DNA of 64,000 nucleotides, taken from Sphagnum compactum (lineage: Eukaryota > Bryophyta > Sphagnopsida > Sphagnales). Both the position numbers and the translations under genes were made by a program. The stretch covers positions 3,534,001-3,598,000 of the forward strand of contig OZ234493.1 in assembly GCA_965153455.1 (NCBI GenBank), given 5' to 3'. Positions within the stretch are counted from its first letter, which is position 1. Every line of letters begins with the position of its first letter. Positions 26,955-36,689 of the stretch are shown here, piece by piece. The notes under the pieces were generated by a model. The model was not told where the DNA came from. It was given only the letters and a program-made list of their open reading frames with translations, and ran no database searches.

Positions 26955-27960
26955 TGGGGTTTTTTTTTCTTCTTTTCATTGGCCCACCTTTCCTTGAAAT
27001 TTCAAAAAAATTCCCCCCTTTTCTTCCCTCCTCTTCCTTCTTCTCCTTTTTTGTTCTTTCTTTCTTCTTCTTCTTTTCCATTGTTGCTCTAGCTTTTTCT
27101 TCATCAAAATTTTCCTTTTTTTTTTACTGCTATAATTATTATTATTATTTCTTCTCTTTTGTTTCTTGTCATCATTTTTGTTGCTACTTTAGTTTTTTTT
27201 TCATCTTTTGTTTCTTTGTTTTCCTCTATTGTTACAACTTTTTCATCATTTTGTTCATTTTTTGTTTTCCTTCTTCCTATTCAATCATTTTCTTTTTTTT
27301 CATCACATCATTGCACTTGCTACCATTTCTTGTCGCATCATCATTAGTTACACACATCACACAAGGTATCCCTTTATCCTTTTCTTTGTTTCTTTTTTTT
27401 GTTTTGGTTTGAAAGTAGAAGCAAAAAGGGAACGTAAGAAAAAGAAAGAGAAGAAGACAAAAGAATAAAAAAGAAGGAAATGGAAATTAAAAAATAAAGA
27501 AGATGAAAAGAAAAAAAATAGAAAACAAAGAGTGTTTTTGTTTTTTTCTAGTTTTTCTAGTTTTTTCTACTTCTAAAATTCTAGAACAAGTTTCTTTTCT
27601 TTTCTTTTTTTTTTTTTCTTGAAGATTTTTTTTGCTTGTTATTATTAATTCAAGAAAAAGAATTCTAGTTTTCGTTTCTTTTTCATTGCTTTGTTTTCTT
27701 TTTTCTTTTTTTGTTTCTTTAAGAATATGAAGATTTTTTGCGTTTTTTGGCCCTATTTTTCCATTTTTTTGTTTCCTAGATGTTAGAAGAATTTTTTTTC
27801 TTTTATTATGTTTGTCCTAGAAACTGCTTTTGTTTTCCCCCTATTTTCCTATTCTTTTTGGTCTTCAAAATTCCAAAAGATGAAGTTTGTTTTTCTATTT
27901 CCTTTATTTCTAATTTTCAATTACTTTCCCCAATTTTTCTTTTTGTTTAAAATCTAGTAG
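26955..27960. repeat. Pyrimidine-rich tract with an embedded purine-rich block
   Basis: From about 26,955 to 27,400 the plus strand is almost entirely T and C. From about 27,410 to 27,535 it switches to almost entirely A and G, then returns to T-rich up to about 27,960. The apparent 152-residue reading frame at 26,954-27,412 is only Phe/Ser/Leu low complexity and is not a gene. Such strand asymmetry is a simple-sequence feature. Confidence 0.8.
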
Positions 27961-28675
27961 ACTACATATGTTCATACCCATGTAATTTTTGGGTTTTGGT
28001 TTATATCTTTCAAATTTGCATATTAACATATATCATGTGTTTAATGCAAACTTTGAATAACTATGAAATATCGATTTGTAACCAATGTCATTCAACTCTA
28101 ATTGTATCATTGTCAACTTTAGACTTGTCAACATCCTATTAAGGTGGTTACAATAACAAGAACTTATTGATGAACAGATGACATGGCGGCTAATGAAAAT
28201 AGGTTTAGAAAGGTGTCACTTGAGGTTAGAAAATAGCACGCATATCTTACTTAGGTTTCTTTGGCATAAACAATGGCATGGAGTTCACATTTTCCATTTT
28301 TTGGACATTTTAAAAAGTTTTGATAGATGTGATGTTTGCATCAATACATACAAGTTTTGTTTTACTACAATTGGTTTACATGCTTTGAATGTGAGCATTG
28401 CATTAATACTTTGTTGAAATTTTCTTTAAAAATACAAGTTTGAAACATATTACAATGTTACATTATTGCATTAAAAGAACTTTTAAAACATAAAGCTCAA
28501 GATGAAATACTTGCATAAGGGTCACAAAATAAACAATAATTTTGTTAAAATGATTTTGTGATACCCACATTTAAAGCATAAAATGTCGGTTAGTTTATTT
28601 TTGGATGGTTTGTGCAATTCCCAAATGTTGGGCATAAAATATGCATGTTCAATGAAAATAATGATGACAATTAAA

Positions 28676-28862
28676 AATAAAATAAAATAGAAGAATTAGA
28701 CTAATTGTAATAAATAATAAAATAAAATAATTTATAAGAAGAAATTAAGAAAACAAAATAAAAGGAGAAAAAGTTAAAAAATTAGAAAAAAATAATGAAG
28801 AAGAAGAAAAGAAAATAGAAAATAATTTAGAAAAAAAAAAATCCAAAAGGGAAAAAAAAAAA
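28676..28862. repeat. A-rich simple-sequence tract
   Basis: This is a run of aaaataaaataaaatag-type and gaagaagaaaagaaaa-type sequence with almost no C. No gene is suggested. Confidence 0.7.
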
Positions 28863-29334
28863 TGCTTGCATTTTGGTCACAAAATATGTAATAATTTTTG
28901 AGGTGTATTGTATTTGAAATGACATTGTTTTCATATGTGGGTATTGTATTTTGTGATTAGATTTTCAACTATTTTAAATTTTAACGACAACTACCAAAAT
29001 ATGCAATACCTATGTGTGGGTCACCAAAGTTGATCAAACATGCAATACCTGCATTTAGGGTTGCCATTTATTGACATCAAGGGGTCAAATATGATTTAAA
29101 TGGTTGTTCGTTCATTTAGTGCAATACCTTCATATTTTGTATATCATACATTGGCAAACATTAACATCGTGTAAATGATAGGTAGGTAGGTGAGTGGGGG
29201 TGGGTAGGTAAGTAAATAAATATGTAAGTAGGTTGGTGGCTAAACAAGTAATATGTACACAAATAAAAAACAAGTCAGGTCAATAATGTAATTATGTCAA
29301 TAAGATGGTTAAGTGCATAGGGTAGCCAAAAGTT

Positions 29335-29970
29335 TTGTTAAAAGATTTTGTTGAAAAATAGTCTTTAAGTTAATTCAAGAAAATATAAAAGTTTTTTTAA
29401 AAGATAAAAATTTAACTAAGAAAAGATGGAAGTTTTGCCAAAAGGTATAGGTTTAGATAGGAAGAATTAAAAGTTTTTCCAATTTTGTAGAGGCTTACTT
29501 AAAAAGAGATAGAGGTTTTACTAAGAGGTAAAATTTTAGCCCAAAAAAAAAAAGAGTTTTGCCAAGAGGTAGAGGTTTAGCCAAGAAGAATTCAAATTTT
29601 TTTCAAGTGGTAGAAGTCTAGGCAAGAAAATATAAAGGTTTTGTTGAAAGGTAAAAATTTAACTGAAAAGAAATTAAGGTTTTACCAAGAGATAAAAGTT
29701 CAATCAAGAATAAATAGAACTTTTGCCAACATGTAATGGTATAGCCATGAAGAGATGGAGGTTTTGTTAAAAGATATAGGTTTAGCCAAGAAAAGTTAGA
29801 ATTTTTTCCAAAAGATACATATTTAGCTATAAAATTATATAAATTTTGTTGAAATTTGCCAAGAGATAGATGTTTAGCTAAAAAGATATAGAAATTTTGT
29901 CAACATGTAAATGTTTAAGCACAAAGAGATGGAGGTTTAGCCAAAAAGAGTTAGAAGTTGTGCCAAAAGG
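29335..29970 (+). repeat. Degenerate tandem array, period about 42 bp
   Basis: About 14 diverged copies alternate two similar half-units of roughly 21 bases: a 'ttttgccaagaggtagagg' type and a 'tttagccaagaagaattaaa' type. The clearest units are near 29,420-29,465 and 29,550-29,600. Divergence between copies is high, so the array is old. It ends just before the GC-richer island at 30,000. Confidence 0.75.
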
Positions 29971-29999
29971 ATATCATGGGGGAATATTTCCCTTCAATT

Positions 30000-30690
30000 T
30001 TTGAGGAAATTTCGTGGAAAGAAACAAAACACTTAGGCACTTACTTGTTGAGCAAAGTTGTTACGGTGGGTACATCGTTCTGTAGTGTCTCTCTTTCTGT
30101 CGCTCTGTGTCTCTTACAGACAGAGCCACTGAAGAAAGTACCTTCCTTGGGGGATTGACAAAGGGACAAACAAAAAAGGAGCCGCAAGATCGATGTGTGG
30201 GGGCGCAAAAAGTCAAAAAAAACACACACACAAAGAAATAAAAAGAAAGAGAGCGCTGCCGCTTTCGCTTAGACGAGAGGTTGGGTGCGCCAGGCAGTGT
30301 ACCTATCTATGTACTTTCGAGAGGATCTCTGACGACCGGCGACGGAGAGAGAGAGAGAGAGAGAAAGCGAGAGAGAGAGAGAGAGAGAGAGAGCCTCTGA
30401 TTTCGGAATAGTGGGCTATTTTCTTCCTTCGTTACAGGGCGGTGGAGTAGGCGTGAAGTAGCGTGGGTTTCTGATTTTTGGCGTGCAAGTCTTCTCTTTT
30501 CTCGTCAGGAATTCTCTGCACTTGTCAAGTACGTCAGTGTCGCTGCATGCTCTCTTTCTCTCTTTTTTCTTCCTTCCTTCCTTCATCAAGAAGAGTCTAA
30601 CGAAGGAAGGAAGAGGATGATGATAATGAGGAGGAGTAAGTACTTCGTTAGTCTTGCACAGTGTTGTCTTTTTGTTCAATTTTTATGATA
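30000..30690 (+). promoter_or_regulatory. Orphan promoter/first-exon-like island
   Basis: This island is markedly less AT-rich than its surroundings and holds CG-containing sequence, TC-rich stretches and GA microsatellites (about 30,344-30,393). It resembles the leaders of the genes at 12-13 kb and 42-43 kb. Near its end, at 30,617, atgatgataatgagg leads directly to a strong donor-like gtaagt at 30,635. No downstream exon was recognised. About 50 bases later the sequence changes to a family 2 repeat. It may be a decapitated gene start, a non-coding transcript or the first exon of a gene with a long intron. Confidence 0.4.
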
Positions 30691-30860
30691 ATAGCCAAAG
30701 TGGCAATGACCCCATAGGAAGAAGATTTGATTTAGCCAGATTGGGTTACAAGCTTCTTATATATTTTTGGCTACCTACTTGATCATGGGTACAAAAATCT
30801 GAAGTTTTTTTAATTCCCTAAAATTTGGTCAAAATTTCTGGGTATTGAAAATCTTTAAAA
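30690..30860 (+). repeat. Dispersed repeat family 2, copy 4
   Basis: It begins tagccaaagtggcaatgacc, continues tttagccagattggg, then tttttggctacctacttgatcatg, matching the block order at 3,650-3,810. It directly follows the orphan promoter-like island. Confidence 0.65.
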
Positions 30861-30911
30861 TGCACTTAAATTTTGCTCTTTTAATTGTCGATTAATATAG
30901 ATTTTTGGCTA

Positions 30912-31236
30912 TACACACACACACACACATTATTATATATATTAAAGGAACAAAGTAGCTTCCCCTGACTCCGGACGGACAGTAGCTACGGACAGTAGCT
31001 AAATATAGCGAGGACGTCAAGTCGAAGGGTGGGACAATGTGTCCTGCATGTCGCAGCAACACACGCAGTGGGTGTCCATGTCTGTTATACAGAGAACTGC
31101 AGTTGTGCTCAGACAGACAGAGTTCCTTCCACATGTGTCCCCAGTTTACAAAACATTCCAATTTTTATTGTACCCATTTTGTGTCCATAAATAAAATAAA
31201 TAAATAAATAACATATATATATATATATATATATAT
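30912..31236. repeat. CA and AT microsatellites
   Basis: There is a CA run at about 30,912-30,929, an AAAT run at about 31,190-31,211 and an AT run at 31,213-31,236. The sequence between (30,955-31,160) is of mixed composition with no gene recognised. Confidence 0.85.
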
Positions 31237-31280
31237 GCCCTCACTGAGTAGCTGCTGGTTATCATGAAGAAAAACAAAAA

Positions 31281-31630
31281 CAAAAAAAAAAAACAAGGGG
31301 TGTGTCGCATTGTGGCCTTTCCATTTATTTACATTAAAAAATATCTTAAGGTAAAAGAAGAATTCTGGAAATTCAAATATTTTTTCACCATGCAAAAATA
31401 TAATCTTCAAAAAATATATAATGCTCTGAAAGAAACCAAAATCCTTCAAAAATATCACAACTCTATAACTAATCTCAAGTTTCAACAAAACCCAAAATAT
31501 CATCTTTCAAAAAAATCCTCATAGAAAAAAAATAGACCTATTATTATTTATTACCTAGTATGGGCCTATAAAAATCCCTTAAGCTACTATACTATATAAT
31601 GAATCTAAACATGATGGGGTAGGCAAGGTG
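31281..31630 (+). repeat. Dispersed repeat family 1, uninterrupted copy
   Basis: It matches 11,154-11,622 in ordered blocks (caccatgcaaaaatataatc, ccaaaatccttcaa, ctaatctcaagtttcaac, gaatctaaaca). It has no counterpart of the 136-bp CACTA-like element, so it serves as an empty-site copy with the junction near 31,503. Confidence 0.8.
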
Positions 31631-31922
31631 AACATATATGATGATGGGTTTTTCGAAAAAGTGTAAATTTTAAAAACCTGAAAAGAAAAATACATTATCA
31701 TTCAACGAGGGTGAAGCTGAGATTTTTTTCCCTCGCTCGCTGCTACATATATTTTCACTGCTCCTACCTGTACAGATATTATAACTCTCTCGAAGCTTGC
31801 GCATTAAAATGCTGAGTTCCAGCAGTTCATACTGAGATTTAATAAAATTTCCTTACTTTACAGGTACCACTGAGATAGGGGTTAGCAAGTGAAAGGAGGC
31901 CCAAAGCTAGCGTGAAGACTGG

Positions 31923-31985
31923 GTGAATTTACGCGTTTCTCTAATGTAACAGGTGAATTTACGGGTTTCTCTAATGTAACAAGCT
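31923..31985 (+). repeat. Tandem duplication, 2 x about 30 bp
   Basis: ggtgaatttacg followed by gtttctctaatgtaaca occurs twice in succession. The following words aagcttcgatcaagtgac recur in diverged form near 32,098-32,120 (aagcttgtatcaagcgact). Confidence 0.85.
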
Positions 31986-32099
31986 TCGATCAAGTGACCC
32001 TGTTTTACAATACCAAGTGGAGGAAAAATATTGTTAGGGAAGGTGCCTTCCGATTTTTTCTTACTTTAATGTTATAAGAATAATTCTCATATAATGTAC

Positions 32100-33060
32100 C
32101 AAGCTTGTATCAAGCGACTGTTGGGGTAAAGTTAGCAGAACACGAGTTTGATTAATGAGTGTAGGGCTTTTATGGAAGTTTTGAGGTTAACCAAAGAGTC
32201 TCAAGGGATTTGGTTAGTATCTTGACCTTATTCTTGCAAGACTAGATGGGTTGATGGCCTAGTTAAGTTAAGGAAGGGGGTAGGTGGGTTGGAGTAGGAT
32301 AAGAATGGATGCATTATCCTAGTCCAGCCGGGGTAAGCCTGTTGGATAAGAAGGTTCAGATAAGGGAGAGGTGTGGATTTCTTAGAACCTTTTAGCAATT
32401 ATGGTTAAGTCAAGAACGTGAGGATGACGTCTCTTTGGAGTTGTGAAAGAGCATGAGGGTGGTTGTTGATCTTCCTTCCTTTTCCCCAAGTGTGTGAGAC
32501 ATAAAGGAGTGTGAGAAGGAAGGAATGATGATGTTATTAGAAGGATGGGGAGATGGTGTTGTGAGCATCATGAGAGGTTGAAGAGGTGGGAAAGGAAGGA
32601 GGCTGGATCATCACGAAGAAACAAGCTTCTCAAAATGCAATTTAATCAACATGTGTTTTAGGAAGTGGGGGTAAGAACCTCAAGTGGTGGGGGCTGGCGG
32701 TTGTTGAAAGGGAGGTGGTCATAATGCATGATGGCTGGAAGTGAATGGGAGGGCCAAGAAGAGAGGTACCTGAACCTATTGTTGAAGTTGGAAGATAGGA
32801 ATAAAAAAGGTGGAGATGTGACACACCCCCAAACTCCTTGAAAAATTCAAATGTGAATCTAAAAGTGAAAACAATGGAAGGACTTGGCGTACATTAATTA
32901 GGTTGCAACGCTTTGGGGGTAAGAAGGGCGTGCTGGAAATCTAAGATTGGGATTAGGACGAGTGATAAGCGAATCAATTATTCATATAAACTTGCACAAA
33001 CTAAAAAACAAGTTAGTTAATGCGTAATTGGAACACTTTTGTTATATGGGAAATCACGGA
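32100..33060. other. G-rich non-coding stretch left of the large inverted repeat
   Basis: The plus strand is G- and A-rich (many agg/ggtgg words) and noticeably less AT-rich than the desert. No domain is recognised in any frame. A similar G-rich stretch lies on the other side (34,520-35,100). Both could be parts of one degraded element around the inverted repeat, but no terminal repeats were found. Confidence 0.4.
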
Positions 33061-33067
33061 CATACAT

Positions 33068-34123
33068 AGACTCACAAGACTCACCACGGCCCGGATTTGG
33101 GGGAAGCCACCACTTTTCCCCTTATAGTATTCTTTGTGACAAGACATGAGGGTTGTACCCAAATGTCATTTTTTTGGGACTCCCAAGTTGGGAGTTTTGA
33201 AATTCCTGAATTTGGAACTCGCACCTCTTTGGAAGCCCACAATGTTTTGTGTAAACCTTCGATTGAGGTGAGGTTTAAAGCAAAGTTGTAGCCCTTGTCG
33301 AGAGCTTTCCAATGATATGTGGCACAACACTTGCACACACCTAATTCAAGGTGATTCCTGACTTCTAGTGGTCAAGAGTCAAATTGACACTTTGACTTTC
33401 GGCCCTTTTTTTGGCCATAACTTGTGCTGTAAGTACTCAAGTGGATCATGCGAGCCCATTTTAGACATTTACGTCTTTAAAAAAATTCCATGGTATAAGG
33501 AAGTTTTCAATCCAATGAGTTTTGACCCCTCAAATTGCTCTTTGTCGCAACCCTACTTTGAGAGAGTGTGAGGATGAGACTCACACTCCCGAAATGGGGA
33601 CTTGGGAATTCTCCGGGATTCCCGAAACTTCAGAGTTCGATTGCAGGGGTCAAAACACATTGCATTGAAAAGTTTTTCATATCATTGGAAAGCTATTGAA
33701 GTGTAGATGTCGAAAATGGGCTTGCATGAGTCATTTGCACATCTGCAGCACAAGTTATGGCCAAAAGAAGGCCGGGAGTCAAACTGGCAGTTTGACTCCC
33801 GACCACTAAAAGTCGGGAATCGACCTGACCCCGGTGCGTGCAGGTAATGTGCGACACATTGTTGGTGCGACACATTGTTGAAAAGCTCTCGACGAAAGCT
33901 ACAACTTTGCTTTAGACCTTGTCCCAATTGGAGGTCTGAGCAAAGAGTTATAGTCTCGCAAAGTTGCGAGAGTCTAAACCGGGACAGTTTCGGGACTCCT
34001 CCTTGGGAGTCTCGGGACAAAAAGGCAGTCGGATGTAGGCTCCGCAGAGAGATGCAGAAAATACTATATGGGGGAAGGTGGTGGCTTCCCCCGAGTCCGG
34101 GCCATGGTGAGTCTTGTGAGTCC
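33068..34123. repeat. Large inverted repeat (about 1.06 kb foldback)
   Basis: The left arm, read in reverse complement, matches the right arm throughout. Outer ends are actcacaagactcaccac (left) and gtggtgagtcttgtgagt-like (right, 34,105-34,121). The ggggaagccaccac/gtggtggcttccccc pair follows, and inner pairs include ggccataacttgtgct/agcacaagttatggcc and gttttgacccct/aggggtcaaaac. The centre is a short perfect palindrome, gagtgtgag..ctcacactc, near 33,565-33,590. Arms are diverged and unequal near the centre. No transposase is present. It could be a foldback transposon or an inverted duplication. Confidence 0.85.
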
Positions 34124-34129
34124 AGAGTT

Positions 34130-35750
34130 GCCCATGGCTTGTCTTAGCACTAAAGGTGATCCAGAAAGTGAGTAACTAAAGCTTGTCACTCTTCCTAGTC
34201 CCATCCCGGAGCCTCAACATGCCCCTCTACCCCTTTTAGTGTTGAAAGCTGGGAGTGTGCCCCGAGTTCCTCACAATTCCGTTGTTTAAGTAACTTAGAC
34301 CCATCTTGGGTCTAACTAGGAACTTGGGAGCACATCACTCTTTGAAAATTCCAGACTCCATAAGGACTCTAATTCGCAAAGTGGGAGTTCACTTAGGAGT
34401 GTGTGGGCTCATTCCCTCACACTTTCTCGCACTCTTAGGAATGTGAATGTGACACTCGGTTTACCCTCTCGGCCTGCACCTTTCCATGCCCTTACCTTGG
34501 TTGCAAGCCCAAAGTTAAGGTCGTGACAAGATGGAACTGTTTTTGGGTGGGGGAAGTTGTGATAAGATTAGGTTGAAGAAAGGGGTTACCTCTGAGAAGA
34601 AGAAGAGCGGGTGTGAAAAAACAATTGTGTGTGTAAGAGCTTTTTATGAGGTGTTGATAGTTGTAGAACTAACAAGTGTGGTCAGGGAGGGACCAAAGGA
34701 AGGTTATGATTAGGAGAGAGTTAGGAATAAGATTGGAATTACTAGAACCTTTAAGCAATGCATCATTCTTGTTTTTTGAAGGTGTGATGAATGTGGTTAC
34801 AAAAGCTTGTCGGATTGTATGATCATTGATGTAGAAAGAAGAAGATGCATGAGTATATTAGGGTTGCCATGGTTAATGAATTAAAAAAAGAATTGGTAGA
34901 AGATGGCGAGGTTTGTTATCAGCAACAACCAGGAGAAGGGAAATTAAAATCAAGAAAACTAAAGAATATAAAAGAGCTTAAAAGAAAAAGGAAGGGGCTA
35001 TGGGTTGCAATACATAAGAAAATAAACTAGGAAGAGGGAAAGGGGGAGAGAAAAGGAAGGTTACAGAAGAAGGTTAAGAGTTGTTTGGGAATTAGGGGAA
35101 GTTATTAAGGTAGAATTGAGGATTTAAGGAAGTAGAAGCTAAGTTGTAACATGTGATTCCCCCCTTTGACATATCCAAGGGGGTAAGGGGAAAGGACCCA
35201 GGAAAAGGTGTTAGAGGTGTTTTAAATTTGCGTTTAACAACAACCACTAATGTTAGTACCAACATGAGTAGATGAGTAATGAGCCCCTATGCCATTGGCC
35301 CAAGTATATTAACTTCATGTAAGATCACCCATCTCAATACTATTGCAATCAAAGTGGCTTAACTTTAGAGTTCTTAAGAAACCTTGTTATGTTAAACCAT
35401 TTAAAGAATTTTACATAATTTTCAATAAAAACAAAAATTCAAATACTTTTGCTCTTGGTTTGAAAAGTGTGAAAAAAAGAAGGTACATTGCTCATTGAGG
35501 GCTTTCTAGTAGTATCAAAAGCAAAGTGAGAGGCTTCATGGTTTGGGAAGGTTATGACCAATGTTGGTGGGTTCTTTGGTGTGAATCCTATTGAGAGGTG
35601 GGGGTGGGGGAGGGAGGAAGAAGGTAGTTCAAGTCCTTGCGACCCAGACCTAATTGACACCTTTTTTTGGTGGGACTAGGACAAGAACTGGACAATGGAA
35701 CTAGTGTTTTATTAAAATCAAAATTGATGTTAAATTGATTTTATTTATTT
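34130..35750. other. Non-coding stretch between the two foldbacks
   Basis: From 34,160 to 34,520 the sequence is C-rich with repeated words such as gggagt and cacact. From 34,520 to 35,130 it is G- and A-rich without a recognised protein. Near 35,300 the words atgccattggcccaagt resemble the end of repeat family 3. At 35,595-35,630 a G-rich run is followed by gttcaagtcc, an isolated B-box-like word. No gene is supported. Confidence 0.45.
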
Positions 35751-35771
35751 TTTAACGCACATTATAATAAA

Positions 35772-36038
35772 GTGTGATTTTTCCAACATCAATAGGCCAT
35801 GACTCACAACATATATGTGAGATAAACCTTGTGGTTTCAGCCGTCGCAATGTAAAATCATATAATAACGTAATTTGACATTTGTCAAATATGTAGCAAAA
35901 TTGTATACCAACATGCACTATTAGTGTAATACATGTTACGATAAACATCACAGATTTTACATTGTGATGAATGAAACCACAAAGTTTATCTCACACATGC
36001 GTCACAAACCATGGCTTATAAATGTATGAAAAAACACA
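35772..36038. mobile_element. Foldback MITE-like element (about 270 bp)
   Basis: The left arm (35,772-35,858) and right arm (35,953-36,038) are reverse complements with moderate divergence. Paired words include gtgagataaac/gtttatctcac, ttgtggttt/aaaccacaa and gtaaaatc/gattttac. The loop of about 95 bases contains a small palindrome, atttgacatttgtcaaat, at about 35,872. Size and structure fit a MITE; superfamily is not assigned because no clean target duplication is visible. Confidence 0.75.
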
Positions 36039-36510
36039 TTTTGTTTGGTAACAACGTGTTCCCAATTCTTTAAATAAGGAAGTTGAACTTTTTTTGAAAA
36101 GTTAACAAGTGGGCTAAACATTATAAATAATTGATTAATTTTAATTAGTTGTAGAACTCTATACCTATACAATCTTTAGACTATCTTGGGAGAGTGTATT
36201 GTGTACATGTAATCAAACTTGGTTTTTAAATGGGGCCCATAGGATTTTGAATTTGAATTCTTTTAATCAAAATCAGAATTACTAGGTTAAAGTTTTTGAA
36301 AAGCCAAGCACAAACTCACACCCAAAAAAGAATTTTTGAAAAAATCAATGTCAAAACCAAGACCAAAGGTTCTCTTACAAAAAGAAAAAACCGATCCACA
36401 TTATTGAATATAATGTGATCATATCCAAACAAACAAAAACCTATCCTAATATATAGATACCCATAACAATTCTCCATACCCGTGCAACTATGATATAACA
36501 GCTCCAAATT

Positions 36511-36680
36511 ATCCGGGTGTGATGGCTCACTGGTATACCCCATTCTGGAACCTCAAGAAGGTCTCGGGTTCTCAAACCCAGTGGTGTGCATAGGTGAAAC
36601 TCATGCTGGCCCCCTCTGCCAAGGAGCTTGACTTCAAGGGTGCCACAATGGCTTGTCAAGTCAGGTTTAAACCCTAAACC
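36511..36680 (+). mobile_element. tRNA-derived SINE candidate
   Basis: An A-box-like tggctcactgg (36,523-36,533) and a B-box-like gggttctcaaaccc (36,566-36,579) lie 32 bases apart, as in the internal RNA polymerase III promoter of tRNA genes and tRNA-derived SINEs. The head does not fold convincingly as a functional tRNA, and a non-tRNA body follows up to about 36,680. The 3' end and target-site duplications could not be defined. Confidence 0.5.
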
Positions 36681-36689
36681 TTAAATCCC

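Larger units (their letters stand above)
18700..30000. other. AT-rich intergenic desert
   Basis: No gene is supported. Open reading frames are short and compositionally biased. Visible contents are degenerate TTTAGGG-like words at 21,250-21,290, a C-rich run at 21,921-21,935, a family 2 repeat at 25,680-25,830, pyrimidine/purine low-complexity sequence at 26,955-27,960, an A-rich tract at 28,676-28,862, TAGGTA-like words at 29,180-29,235 and the 42-bp array at 29,335-29,970. The remainder shows no structure I can name. Confidence 0.65.

Noticed and set aside
26954-27412. 152-residue plus-strand reading frame
   Set aside because: It is almost only Phe, Ser, Leu, Tyr and Val, encoded by a T/C simple-sequence tract. 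There is no domain, no splice context and no conserved start.
32100-35100. Degraded LTR retrotransposon around the large inverted repeat
   Set aside because: No direct terminal repeats, primer-binding site, polypurine tract or pol motifs could be read in either strand.
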